A DNA stretch of 64,000 nucleotides from Klebsormidium nitens (taxonomy: Eukaryota > Streptophyta > Klebsormidiophyceae > Klebsormidiales > Klebsormidiaceae): the NCBI GenBank assembly GCA_000708835.1, contig DF237228.1, positions 39,769-103,768 on the forward strand, given 5' to 3'. This document shows positions 36,789-49,017 of this stretch, piece after piece. Numbering within the stretch: position 1 is the stretch's first letter; each line of letters begins with the position of its first letter. The translations under genes were made by a program, and so were the position numbers. Below the pieces are notes generated by a model. That model did not search any database and was not told the DNA's origin. It was given only the letters and a program-made list of their open reading frames with translations.

Positions 36789-38116
36789 ATTTGGCAGCTT
36801 GGTCAGAGCAGACGTGCGTCCAAAGTAGAGGCTTCATCCAATCAGCATGTAAGAAGAGAGCAAATGCACAGAGAATCGTGACGGCAGTTCGCCGAAGTCT
36901 GTTGCTTAACGGAAGCCTGTGTCTTGCTTACGTACCCAAGAAGGGCGAGTTTTCTAGTAAACGTTAAAATCGAACAGAAAAGGATATGCAAATTCGTGTA
37001 AAGTGGGTGATCGGGAAGTGTTCAGGCAGAGTCAGACCAGATGCTATATAAGCTTGTGTTGTTGATTGATTTCGGACTTCCAAAGGACCTATCGTTATGT
37101 CTGGTGAAAGCTAGCATTCTTTTTTCGAGCTTCTAAGAAACTCGTACCAGGACATATGACGTTATACGATTGAATGGCCATCTTATCCCTGCCAACGTCA
37201 CAGCAGCTGCAGTCTTTCCAAAAAGTGAAATACTTTTCGTGAGAACAATGTACAGGAATGTTTTTACAGTGCAGACACAGCGGCTTTGCGGAATTGGAAC
37301 GGTGTCATTTCAATCGCTTGCCGCCCAGGACTCCATATGGAGACAAGGAATGCATGTGCACATGCAATCGGACATACATATGGATTCGACGAAATCTATT
37401 CACTCATGCGAAGCCCACCTAGGCAATTTGGATGTAGATTTAAGTTGATCGAGTTGGAGTGCTTTTTTTCTAGCTTTCAATCTGCAGCTACCTAACTGTA
37501 TGATTATAGTGTATTGCCACAATGGCGTGCTTTACTCGTTCAAATAAGACCATGACTGCACATACATATGTGTTTGGCCAACTCTCTCAGGCAGATCATC
37601 GGATGCATGTGCATTAGAGTTGCGACTCTGTCGCATTGGGCATGCATGGCACGACAAACATCCACACATGCTATGGCACCTCTGTGCCTTACAAATGTTC
37701 GGCCTGCAATTGCTCAATGTATATCCATGGTGGCAAATGCGGTAATCCGTGCCTACATTCATGTAGAGTCGTACAAGGTGACCAGAAGCCAAAGTCGTCT
37801 GACATCAATCAAACTTGAAGCAATGTGGCCTGGAAGCAAGCGCTGAGATACATGAGCAAATTTCGCCCGCAAGGAGGATACCGAAGAGAGGGAAACAGAG
37901 AAAACAGAAAGCTAACCCGCTCAAGAATCGTGTCCCATGGCGGTGCCTGCTTCAATGTGAGCCGTGAAAGAACCTTGAAAACTTTCTTCCCCTCAACAAG
38001 AGCTTTGATGAGACAGAGTTAAAGCCTTCAAGACAAGGACCCAAGGCAAGCAGATTACCCACTCTCAACAACAAATGTTTGGTGACTGTACAAAGGGCGA
38101 AGCGACCATCCCGGTC
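36789..38116. other. Intergenic, nothing recognised
   Basis: About 1.3 kb between the convergent MUS81 and R3H genes. It is AT-richer than its surroundings and has only short, unrelated open frames. Confidence 0.5.
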
Positions 38117-40326
38117 TCAAGAAATTGGAGCAGGCATATTGGCGTGCATCTGGCCCAGCAGCTCCGTCAGTCGCATGTGGCAAGGTTCGTCACTCCTCCT
38201 GCCTGGCCGCCTGTACCGAACCCTGGTCACATGCTCACCGCCGCAAACGGAGGTCGTAGCCACCAACTCGTAATACTGCACAGAAAGAACGAAAATCTTG
38301 CCTGAGAATGCAGGGAAGCACAAAACCGCTGAGACAATACGTCTGAGGATTGCAGGGCACTTGCTATGCTGCAAAAGAAGACTTTATTTGCAGGTGACAG
38401 ATGTATACAAGACGCAACCACAGGGTAGAGCGTGAGTTAAGACATTCAGGCCAGCCACAGTGGGCCCAGGAGACCCTAAATGCTCAATAACAAAACACGC
38501 CCGTCGGTAGCTCCTTCTTCCCAAATTCTACAACCGTTCTTTGATAGACAATCTTCTGTAATGTAATGGCCAATCTTTATTTGTTACGTCCAGGCCCGTA
38601 CTACGGTACACCCAGGCCTGTCAGGCGAGCAAAGGGACCTTCCTCAAACCTCCAGATCAGTTCCTGGCCTGTTCCAGCGAGGCTGCGACAGGAGTCTCGC
38701 CGGTCCCCCTCACCTGGCACACCCCATGCAGCATGAGCCGGTGGAACGCATCGTCCAGCTGCATTTCCAGGTCGTCGCAGGCGCCTGCTCCCTCTTCCAG
38801 GCCCGCGTCTGCGTACGCGCCCACTGCCGCATCCATCTCGTGCAGGAGTGGCCAGTCCGCCCCTCGACGCAGGGCCTCCCGCAGCCGCCGCTCCACCGCC
38901 TTCCACCGCCGCTGAGCCACAGCCAACGAAGTGACCAGCTTGGCTGCAGAGGGGGGGGCAGCACCCCGGAGGAAGGAGTCCTGACAAGAAGAGGATGAGT
39001 CATCGAGCTTCCGAGACAAAAGATGTCAAGATTTGTAAAATGCCTCCAAGGCTTGTATTAAAGCCAGCGCCTTTTCTCAAGTCAACACCAAGAAAGCTGC
39101 AGACCATTAAAATCAACCCTTGGATTTTAATGGTGACAACTGCTAGGTCGAAAGCCTTTGAACTGGGGCTGAGTTGTCTGACTAATTGTGGCTGCATGGT
39201 AAGTCTCAACAGAGACGACCAGACGGGCAACAGGTTTCTGCCTGCGAGACTTCCCAATCATGTTTCTCAACCTTTCAATAAATACGGAGAGTCCCTTTCT
39301 TCAGAGGCTCTCCAAGAGTCATGCAGTGATGAAGTCTGCCATGTGCTACCTACGAAGGGATAATGACAGCGGCAGCGACAGCGAGCTCCCAGAGCAACGA
39401 GGAGGCCAACTTGACCACCTCTCACTTTAGCGACGTAGTACTAATTCCTTCACTGGGCACAACCACTGACGAGGACGCGCAAGTGGGGAGGAGACTGCGA
39501 ACTGAATCTTTCCTATACATATGAATGTTCCAAGTTCGTACCCCTCACAAGCAAAACCAGCATTCTACCTCACCTCGTAGCCCTATGCGGGCCTGTGCAT
39601 GCCACCCTATCAGCATCCAAACAACGGTTAGCCCTGCTGATCCTAGCCTTTCCGCACCTGCATGTCCATGTCCACTTGGCGGAATGGCTCCCATGCTCTG
39701 GCCGCCTCATTGTCCGCGGTGGCCTCCGTGATCCTGGCCAGGACGGTGGCCTGCACCTCCCCAAAGGGCGGGGGCGCATACAGCATGGCCATCTGGTCCG
39801 CATCCAGGGGCCCTGCCAAGTCCTGCAGCAGCTTCTCGTTTGCATACCGCCGGAAGGCCCGCTTGCCAAGCTGCATCACAAAACCGCCCAACACTCAGCG
39901 CCACAAAGCAAGGTTCTGAAACCTCAACAATCATTAGAAGCAACCTTCTTGGACGGTGGATCATAGCTTCTCAAATGACTTAGCAGACATGAGCCAGCTT
40001 GATCTCCTCCCTTCCTACACAAGGACCAGCCTCTCTAACTGCATAACAACCAAAGGTTTTGTGCCCAATCTCCAAATCATGCGCCCGATCGTCTGCAAAG
40101 CGGGCGCAACCAGCCCTACGTTGTTTACAAGCAACCCGGGTGACCTTACCAGGAAGTCCAACCTCCTCTCCTCCTCCGCTTCCGCCCTTGCAGCCATGCT
40201 GGTCGACCCAGACGCCCCTTTGCGCTTGTGCCCCTTCCTTCGCCGGCCTTCTTGTGGATCCACATCTGCCGCCCAAAGCTGCGCCAGGCTCGACGTCATC
40301 AGGAAGGGGCCGCGCATTTCCTCCAT
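38117..40326 (-). CDS. R3H domain protein (R3HDM4-like, with R3H-associated N-terminal region)
   Basis: Four exons (40326-40150, 39870-39658, 38980-38714, 38275-38117) sum to 816 nt and encode 271 residues; all three introns are phase 0. The start MEEMRGPFLMTSSLAQLW precedes a basic stretch (EGRRRKGHKRKG). Exon 2 encodes LGKRAFRRYANEKLLQDL followed by APPPFGEV, resembling the R3H-associated N-terminal domain. The end of exon 3 and start of exon 4 give LDDAFHRLMLHGVCQYYELV, the R3H-type single-stranded nucleic acid binding motif with its Arg and His. The protein probably binds RNA or ssDNA in nucleus or cytosol; its target is unknown. The R3H call rests on the motif and on the good fit across the exon 3/4 junction. 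R3HDM4-like is a tentative subfamily. Confidence 0.75.
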
Positions 40327-40371
40327 GCTGAACAGAGACCGACCTGCGTCCAGGAAGCACTCAAATCTGAA

Positions 40372-40620
40372 CAACTAACCATCTGATGAACGGCATAAAA
40401 AGAGCCAAGCACAAAGCGCCACGTGTCCCCCCCTTCCGGCAAGGCTCGCTGCCGCGCCGCGCCACGGTCGCCTGAAAGTCCAGCGGGCAGTCGAACCGGG
40501 CTATTAACCGAGCGCCATTTCGGGCCGGAGACTCGCTGAGTCAGTTAAAACCCAGTGAGTTTGCCAGGGTGGCTGGGCCGTCCGATCGTGTTACTGGAAT
40601 CCGGTTAGCCTTAACTATTG
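40372..40620. repeat. Dispersed repeat, copy A
   Basis: The segment starting AACTAACCATCTG, with ACGGCATAAAAA and GGCTCGCTGCCGCGC, recurs at 45436-45560. Its later part (ATTTCGGGCCG; GGGCCGTCCGATCG) recurs near 57340 and 57420. This copy lies just upstream of the R3H gene start and the divergent SAP-like gene. There is no ORF, so it may be a non-autonomous element or solo terminal repeat. Confidence 0.65.
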
Positions 40621-40972
40621 ACATCAGGCTAGTGATTGCAGGGATGGCCACCCCTTCCCTTGCAGCTCCGCGGGGTAGCGGCGCACTTTGAGGGGGGGCG
40701 CTGTCCTGGGGGCTTCACCACGCATCCTTCGCCATGACGCCAACGTACTCGCCCAGCGTGCACTTTAACATCTGCTTGACGACGCCCTTGCCATTCCCTG
40801 TATGAAGAGCATTCACAGAGTGTGGTCAGATGATGAAGCCCTGGAAGTAATTTGATATGCCAGAGAACACGTAGAGCACTCAAACCAATATCCGCCAACG
40901 ACTTTCAATGTGACGGATTGTCCGGCGGGTCATGCAGTCAATTCTCTCCGAGTCCCAGACTGGAGTAGGTAC

Positions 40973-43900
40973 ATGAAAAGAAGCCGTGCAGAAAGGGTGG
41001 CAGGAGTGAGAGAGCTGCCTCTGCCACTGAGAAGGATGTCACTTTTTCCATCGGATTCTGAGGAGGGAGCCGTCAATTCACTATTAAAGCCGAAGGAGAA
41101 GCAGCCGATGGCTACAAAGGCGTTACCCAAGGAGGGATCCTTTTTGTTGTGTGCCAAGGACGAGGTCACAGGGGAGCAGCTCACTGTTCGAGTTAGGGCC
41201 GATAGGATTGATGCGGGGCGGGCGGAGGAGTTGTTGGAGTCTGAGTACAGCGAATTTTACTCAGAACCTGAGGTCGGGGCTCCTTTCTCACTGTCATGCC
41301 ATTCAGACATCGCATTTGAGATAGTTCAAACTGTGTGCTGTTCTACCTTCTTTGTCGCACTTTAGCAGATTGCCTTTGTCCTTACTTGCCAGTCACTTTC
41401 CAATTCCGCTCATGAAAGTTGTTGATCATACCTGCGCCATTGAATCTTGTTGGCATGGCATACTCAATACGGCTCAGCTTCTTGTGTGCAGGAATCGGGC
41501 CTGCCAGAAGAGGCTCTGGGTGGCATAGCGGGTGTGGTCGTACTCGATGTTGACACATGCTCGTCTGGACTCAAGAACTTTAAGCAGTGGCTGTGGAAGG
41601 GCATCAGCTCGCTGACTGGCTTGGATGAGGAGGAAAAGCGTGATCTGCGTCGACTTGCGAAAGACCTTGAGGTGGGTGCGTTATGCTTGCACGCAGCTGC
41701 ACAGTAGAAAGGGTTTGAAATTGTAAGGGGCCTGGTTTGGACAAGGCGGGGTAAGTTTGATCAATGCTGAGAAGAGCAGCAGGCAAGCAAGCAGTAAAGT
41801 TCCACATACTTGTCCACACATGCGGCCAATAGAGGAAGCACTCAATTGTTTTGAGTCTCTCAAAGTATGCTGAGGCCCTTAGCATGTTTTTAGAGATTGC
41901 TGATCTGTTCTGGAGTGGCTGTGTCTGATTTCGTGCAATATCTGAATCTGAATTCGATTGTGTGCACTGTTACCACCAACCAGCTCGCTAGCAAGCACTT
42001 TTTGCAGCTGCAATGCATAACTTAGGGATACAAGACCAGTCTGGACATTTTAATGCTAGCCCATACCCGTAGTCTGCATGGATGTCTAGAGTTCTGCAGA
42101 AATTTGTTTGGTGCCCTGTTGAGCCACTTCATCTCCTTGCAGATGGGACAGCTGGAGCGCCAGCTTGCCAACAAGAAAGCGCGAGTCAGTGACGTTCTTC
42201 CAGTGCCAGTGCCCGAGGCGGGGGCGGCTGCGAGGGCCTTGTCTGAGCGCGACAACCATTCAGCCGCTGCTGCTGACGAGCAAGGTCATGACAGTCTGGT
42301 CACGGAGAAAATTGCCAAGGACCTGGATGGTGAATATGATTCCTATACTGCAGGTAAGAAGAGCTTGGAGAGTCATTTTGATAAGGGAGCAAGGGAAACT
42401 CATTTTCATAAGGGATCAAGGTTTCTTGTCTTGCTGCAGGCGCTTCTGACATCATAGAGACTAGTCCCTTGCTCATGTTTCCTTGCACTTTGCAATTTGG
42501 TCCAGGTTGTCCATTTCATAGGTTCTCCACTTGGCCAGAAGCGAAGCATAAGTGATCTACGGAAGGAGTCTGGTTCAAAGGTAACTCCCAACATTGCTCT
42601 TCTGCAGGGCTTGAAACAATTGTGCTCGGGTATACGCGTGCACTGAGTAAGCTGACCGTGGCGGAACTCCAGAGCTATTGCAAGGCATACAACATCAACC
42701 TCCACGTGACCAAGAAGGAGGACTCTAGGCACATCTTTACAAAGCGCTACTACACCAGCTTCGTCACCGCACCAGAGGCGGTGGAGCACTTTGAGGTTTC
42801 CAATGGGCAGCCACTCGTGGCGGGGAAAGAAGTCGAGCAGACGCTACCAGCTCTCAGGCGCTGGTGGCCGTACATGGAGAAGCATGGTGTGGTGAGATGC
42901 GTGCCCTTGAAACTTCAACAAGGGTCATTTCCTTGAGGGGTTCAAATGGGTTTGATGACTTGTTCCATCAAGGTACGTTAGAGCCAACTCTTTGGGGGAA
43001 ACAAATAGCTCCGATAAGTTCTTCCATCTAAATGCATCAGAGAAGGCGGATTCATGGCTGAGATACTTGAAGGAGGCTGCAATATTTGGGAGATGCAGTT
43101 GTCTGTTCAGTGGATGTGGCCGATATAGGGACTGCTGCTCGTGCTCTCCCATGGCCGTTGATGACATGTAGACTGCTGCTTCTGACCAGTAGGCACCAGG
43201 ACCGCCGATGTCTGCCTTTAGAGGTTTGCTGTCTGTCCTTGTATGCTTTCCTTTCTAATCAAGCAGCTCATGTTGTCGGGGTCGAAGCGGGAGACTCATC
43301 ATCCCCAGCTGATGATGTGTCTGAGCTGTTGTTGGGGTTGATGTGTCACCTGCTTCTTAGTTCTTTGAAACATTTTATCGCTGCAAAAGCTTTTTGAATC
43401 GCTGCTTATTGCAATTCAATTGGAATCTAACAATCTCAGGTGGCCCTTCGCAGAAATTCTACGAGCCCCAAATCACCTCCCAGACGTCGGGCATTCAACT
43501 CCAGTCCGTCTTCCGCGCGAACCAAGGAGTTACGCCGCCTGTCACGCTCAGCGGAAGCCCTGACGTGATCTTGTCGGGAAGGCGGCGGGGTGATGATGGG
43601 GAGTGGCTGCGGCCGGCCATTTTTGATGATGAGGGCCACCGAACACCCCGGGAGGATGGAACACTGACGAACTGGAAGACTGCGCTTACGAAGGAGGAAC
43701 TGCGGCTCGCGCTGGAGGAGTCGCCTGCTGTCATCGAGGCAAAACCAAGCGATTCGGCCCTGGCGGCGGCACAGGTAAGATCTGCTTTCAAGCAAGTGCA
43801 AGATCGGTACTTCGATGTCGTTGGTTGCATTTGGAAGGTCTTTGACATTGGGTAGTGTTTGTGGCAGTGCAGTCAACGGTTTTCGAGTTGGCACTTGTCT

Positions 43901-44343
43901 GACAATTCTGAGACAACATTTGTCTGACCGTGAACTTAGACTTGTTGTCATATGCTTCGAGGTCCTTAGGAGCGTTGCCTATAGTGGACTGGACGGCTTC
44001 ATCGAACTTGTCGAAGTGAAGGCAGTATCTAATGAGCAACCAGCTTTCTCAGTTTGCGTACTGGCGTTTGCAGTTGTTTTCGGGAACAATGTGCGCAAAC
44101 GCGTTCGCATCTGGACCGGTTATCATGGTGAGAACGGACTTCTTCCGGGAGTACGACATCTGCGCTCCGGAGGACCGCCACCTCACGCTTTACAGGGACT
44201 TGCCGGCCAATGTTGCTTTGCCGTTCATCATCAAGTGGCTCAAGACTCCGAAGCACCTGCTGCCGCATCGGTGCGCAGCGGGAAGGCTGTTCATATGTGG
44301 AGCCTTGATCGCGCTCGAACCGAAGCAAAGGAGACGGCATTAG
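40973..44343 (+). CDS. Unknown protein with a SAP-like segment
   Basis: Candidate exons are 40973-41272, 41492-41671, 42143-42353, 42522-42580, about 42595-42891, 43440-43774 and 44074-44343. I do not recognise the family. The start MKRSRAERVAG leads to an acidic segment and VTGEQLTVRVRADRI. Exon 2 encodes GGIAGVVVLDVDTCSSGLKN and a charged helix. Exon 5 holds LSKLTVAELQSYCKAYNINL followed by VTKKEDSRHIF, which resembles a SAP helix-extension-helix (DNA binding), though the usual GKK is replaced. The phase fits at most junctions but not between exons 4 and 5, so one boundary there is wrong or there is an indel. The last exon (CAPEDRHLTLYRDLPANVAL) is chosen by phase 0; another frame is open to 44381. 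A chromatin or DNA-repair role is possible but unsupported. Confidence 0.5.
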
Positions 44344-44499
44344 TTGAGCAAAACAAGGCCCTAAAAGAGTACCTCAAATGATATTGGAGCCAGTGGTACA
44401 ACGCGGCTTTTGCTTGGAGCATGTTCAGCGTTTTTGGCACGATTTGATTGGGAGCCTAGAAGTGAAACGGCTTGTACAATTGGCCCTCAAGGTCTGGCC

Positions 44500-45262
44500 A
44501 TTTGATGTTCATGCCTGGCGGCCGCTTAGTCAATGACGTCAACAACCAAACACGTATTATGCACTGCGGTTGGTTGCATCAACCCTGTCCAAGTGTCCAG
44601 GCTTTGCCATCATTTTTGAACCGGCTTCACCAATAACATCATTAGTCGATTCAATTTTGATGTAATCCGCTACGATTGATTGCACGAACCCCATCCAAGT
44701 GTCCGAGCATTTGGAGGCAGCTTAGTCAATAACGTCAACAAACAAACACGTATTATACACTGCGGTTGATTGCACCAACCCTGCTCAAGTGTCCAAGCAT
44801 TGCCATCATTTTTGAGGCGGCTTCACTACTGACATTGTCGCTCGATCCGTTTTCAGTGTTATCCGCTATGATTGATTGCATGAACCCCGTCCAAGTGTCC
44901 AAGCTTTTGCCGTGATTTTTGAGGCGGCTTCGTCGATGACGTAAGCAACTAAAACGGCCGGTACTGTGCGCTACGGTTGATTGTACGGACCCCGCCCAAA
45001 TGTCCAAGCTTTTGCCATTATTTTTCGACCGGGCTTCACTGATGACGTCAGCAACCGAGCCAACAATCCATGCCCGGAGTCACCCGCTGCAATTGATTGC
45101 ATCAACCTGTCCAAGTGTCCAAGCTTTTGCTATGATCTTTGAGGCGGCTTTGTTGATGACGTCAGCAAAACGTGTAGTATGCGGTACCGCTGACTGCACA
45201 GATCATGTCCAATTGTTCAAGCTTTTTGCCACTATTTTTCGAGCGGGATCAATGACCAGGTT
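44500..45262. repeat. Minisatellite of about 103 bp, seven diverged units
   Basis: Units carry, in order, GTTGATTGCAYSAACCC, TCCAAGTGTCCAAGC, TTTTGCCATNATTTTT, GAGGCGGCTTC and TGATGACGTCAGCAAC. The CAAGTGTCC word or a variant occurs near 44589, 44694, 44790, 44892, 44998, 45113 and 45210, spaced about 95-115 bp. Later units keep the palindrome TGACGTCA, a bZIP/CRE-type core. The array lies just beyond the SAP-like gene and at the border of the accessory region. Confidence 0.85.
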
Positions 45263-45434
45263 TTGTTCGGCGACTCATTGAAGAAGTAACCGTTGCGAAA
45301 ACAAGTACATTCATCCTAACAGTATTGGTCTATGTTCTAATTGTGATTTACTCGTATATATTCGTACTTAAGACCAAGATAACACGGTGTGCGCTTTGAC
45401 GGGTCCTCGTCAAAGCGGCCTCCTCTCTTCGTCC

Positions 45435-45860
45435 TACAACTAACCATCTGTTGAACGGCATAAAAATCTGCCAGCCACAAAGCGCCGCGTGCCCCCCCTT
45501 TTCGGCGAGGCTCGCTGCCGCGCTGCACCAAGGTCGCCCCGAACACCTGCAGGGTCAGTGACAAGTTGGCACTGACCCAACTTCGGAACCCGCCACTGAC
45601 CTGATAGCCTGATAACCCTATAGTTTCGTCGTCCGAACGAGCCTTTGCCGTCCAATTGCGAGCAGCGCGCGCAGATTCACTGACTGGGTCGTCACTGAGT
45701 CAGTGACTCGGACTCTGACTCAGAATCCATTGCCAGGGATGGATGGCCTTACGATATCGTGTCACTGAAGGGAAAGGACGACTCACCGTCCGATAAACCT
45801 TCAGGTGGTTGCAGAATATGAAAAAGGCGGGCCCGACTCGGCAGTCTCAGCCTGGTTCGA
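45435..45860. repeat. Dispersed repeat, copy B
   Basis: Begins like copy A (CAACTAACCATCTG, ACGGCATAAAAA, AAGCGCCGCGTG). It then carries TGCCGTCCAATTGCGAGCAG at about 45648, which matches copy C at 57421 (CGCCGTCCGATCGCGAGCAG), and GGACGACTCACCGTCCGATA, which matches copy C near 57560. It is rich in TGACTCA-like words. It precedes primase-helicase copy 1. Confidence 0.65.
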
Positions 45861-46089
45861 CAACTTCTGGAAGCTTTAGTCAGCCATAATCTGAGTCAGC
45901 ACTCGGAAGCTTCGAAGCTTGGAAGCTTCTGAGTCCAAGCATAGTCTAGAAAGAAAAGCGGATTCACGTAAGCAGAAGCAGAGCAGGGAGAGGTTCTTCA
46001 AGCACAACCTTACGTACGACTGGCCTAGCTGCTTGAAACATGGGTATTAATGTCGGATCTTTCATTCGAAGATAAGCATTCTCCAGACC

Positions 46090-46600
46090 TCATTTCAATC
46101 GAACGACGGCTCGGACAGTACTTTGGCAAGAGCTCACAATCTCGAATTCCGCCGTGGACGGGAGTCACGCTGTCCATCTAGAGGAACCCTCATCTACGAA
46201 TCTGTCTTCGTGGACGGCTCGGACAGCACTTTCGCAGAGAGCTCGCAATCTCGAATTCCGCCTTGGACGGGAGTGCTGTCCATCTAGAGGAACTCAATCA
46301 CGAATCTGCCTTGATAGACGGCGTGGACGGCTTGGACAGCACTTTGAAAGATGTCACAATCTTCATTCTTGATAGTTGTAGACGGGAGTGTTGTCGATCC
46401 AGAGAGAGGCTCATCTAGGAAATTGCCTCGATGGACAGCTTGGACGGCTCGGACAGCACTTTGGCACGGAGCTCAAAATATCGATTCCCGCCGTGGATGG
46501 CAGTGCTGTCCATCTAGAGGAACTCTCATTCACGAATTTGTCTTCATGGACGGCTCGAACGGCTCGGACAGCACTTTGGAAGAGTAGCTCATTCGTATTC
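46090..46600. repeat. Tandem repeat of about 110-120 bp (GGACAGCACTTT family)
   Basis: Five units in which CGGACAGCACTTT recurs at about 46113, 46220, 46335, 46457 and 46567. Between them lies GAGTGCTGTCCATCTAGAGG and TTCGTCTTCATGGACGGC. GTGCTGTCC and GGACAGCAC are reverse complements, so each unit can fold. The array lies 5' of the first recognisable exon of primase-helicase copy 1; further units are at 47260-47420. Confidence 0.85.
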
Positions 46601-48704
46601 TGTTTCCAGCTTCACCACCATGGAGAGCGATGGCGCAATGCTTTGGCTTGCAACCTACCAGGCTGTGGACTTTTAGGGTTCGAACGTACACGTGATGACG
46701 TTTTGCAATTGGTGCCTGGTATCTTTGGCTCATAGCCTGGATATTCCCAAGTCCACCTTGAACATTTGTTGGGATTGGCCGTCTGCTTCACGCACGTCCT
46801 GCCTTTCTGCCTAACTGCAAGACTGAAGAAACATTGGCCCTTTTTTGTGACAAGCCGCCTTGCATATACAACATGCCCTGAATCTACTATCGAATGCAGG
46901 GGTCGGAAAACTCTGGAAACCACTCGACATCGTCTGATGGTGACGATGCGAAGGTGCTGACGACGAGTCTTCTGAATCGAAGGACGAGGAGACTGCATCG
47001 GACAAGGAGATGCTGGACGACCTTTCACAGCCGGTTGATTCCACACATGACCATCGCCTTGCGGACCAAGAAAGAGAGATGGGAGCAAGTACGTTGGTGA
47101 GCCGGAGCCTACTCGAGTGCAGCTCAATTAGCGTCTCTATTCACGTATTTCTCTCTCACTGACAAGACTTTGGAATTAGCTCACGATCTTGACTTGGATC
47201 CTTCGATGGATAGTGATGCAGTCCATCTAGCTCATCTACCAATTCGTCTTCATTGACAGCTTGGACAGCTGAGCCAGCACTTTGAAAAGAGCTCACGAAT
47301 CCGATTCTGGCCTCGATACCGGCCAGGAGCGGACGGGACTGCTGTCCATCTAGAGAAACTCTTAACTACGAACTTATCTTCATGGACAGCTTGGACGGCT
47401 CGGACAGCACTTTGGAAGTAGCTCATGATTTCGATTCGGCTTCGCCTCCGTCATTGGCCTTCGGAGGTTTAAATTGGACCCTGTGCTGTGGGCTCACAAC
47501 TAAGTTGCAGACTTGTGTGTTTGATTCTGACGATGTGTGCAATTGGTGCAGGGAGCCGCAGCTCGCGACTTGGTTGCCAAAGGCTATGTCGTGTTCACGG
47601 CAAGCACCCAGTGGGACCCCAAGGCAAAGAGAGGGAAGGGAGGAAAGAAAATGATACCCCCACGAGATTGGCCGGCCTCTACCTTAGCAAATTGCCTGAG
47701 CGACCGCTTCTTCCAGCCCTATAATACGCTGCTGATCAACACGGCAGCTTGCTCTCTGAGAGACCGAGCACGGCGCGTTTGATGCTCCTCGAGTGCGCAC
47801 GGGCAGCGGGGGAGTACACGTCTACTTCTCTTATGGAAGAAGCCTTGAATCGGGGCTGGGCGTCGAGACGCCGACCCACTTTGCAAAGCTGGAAGCTGAG
47901 GGTCCGAGATCCGGTATCAAGAAAGGAAGTTTTGAAGAAGGTGGGAGTCGACTCGCATGAGGGGCGTCAGTTCGAACGGTATGATCGCTTGCCCGCCTTC
48001 ATCGTAAGAGCGACTTGGGGAGATAGCCCGGTACACCGTTGATGGTGGAGGCGAGCTCCCCCCGGCAGAAGATCTGCCCCCTCTTCCGAAATGGTTGATC
48101 GGGATTCTGAACGAGCGAGTGGCGAGGGGCTCTGGGGAGCGCGCGAGACGGCCATCAGAGGTCCCAAGCAGGGCGGAATCCAGCGCGAGGGCCAGCGCCG
48201 TACTCGGGGCGCCGGATCTGACGGATCTTGGATTGCAGCAGGAAGTGGTCGAGGTGATGCGGGGCATGCTCAGCAGTTTTGGCGACAACTCCTCCGTCTT
48301 CTCGAAGGCAGAGTTGAGCACGGTTGCCGGTCTAGGGGTGGTAATGTATCACTGGCGGAACGGTGCGGAAGGGCGAGTGTGTCCGTATGCGGAGGATGGG
48401 GCGCAGCCGCACAGCAGCAACAACTTTGGGCTCCTCAGGAGAGGGACGGAAATTACCTACGTGTGTCACAGCCAGCGGTGCAAGACCGGCGACGGCTGCC
48501 GCAACAAGAGACTCGGGCGTCTCATGTTTCCGGTGGCCGCATCTTTCTCGGATGCTTTTCCGCTGAACAGCGACCGCGATCGATTGTACAAGAATCGAGA
48601 ACTGCTCCCCCTCTGGTTCTTGCGGCAGAACCTCTCGGTTTTGGCAGGTGAGGCGCGCTTCGAAGACTATCACGACTAGTTGCTATCAAGTAAAAGATTT
48701 ATAG

Positions 48705-49017
48705 GTTTGTCCAGATTGGACAGACTTCCAGTTGAAAAAACTTGACTTCGTCCATTTGGCGGACGAAGTCAAATTCGAGGGACCCTGCCAGTGCGACCCT
48801 CGATGCCCCCCAGTCACAAGTGCACAAAGTCAGGTGACTATTACCAACCTCTTGCAAGTTCGCTCTCGCAATTTTTGTGGCAGAAACTAACGGGTTTGAC
48901 AAGTAAGTTGCGCTTCAAACAACACGTCAAAGTTGGATGACCCTCAGATCGCAAAATCCAGAATTGACTGTATTCCCGGTATACAGCATCCGGAGGTCCG
49001 TCCAAATTTGGACGGAC
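48705..49017. repeat. Hairpin array inside the intron of copy 1
   Basis: Within intron 48648-49343. Hairpins: 48705-48725 (GTTTGTCCA/TGGACAGAC, one T:G pair); 48742-48772 (12-bp perfect stem TTGACTTCGTCC, loop ATTTGGC); 48776-48802 (CGAGGG/CCCTCG); 48996-49017 (22-bp perfect palindrome, half-site GTCCGTCCAAA). The same arrangement recurs in the homologous intron of copy 2. Confidence 0.85.

Noticed and set aside
44040-44381. Alternative last exon of the SAP-like gene ending at 44381
   Set aside because: That frame needs a different entry phase; the phase-0 acceptor at 44073 supports the frame ending at 44343, though confidence is modest.
44500-45262. CRISPR array
   Set aside because: The units are diverged along their whole length with no unique spacers, and this is a eukaryotic chromosome.
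48091-48679. Copy 1 Prim-Pol exon as a separate small gene starting at 48095
   Set aside because: The frame is simply the undamaged 3' part of the copy 1 exon; it aligns throughout with copy 2 and ends at the same splice donor.
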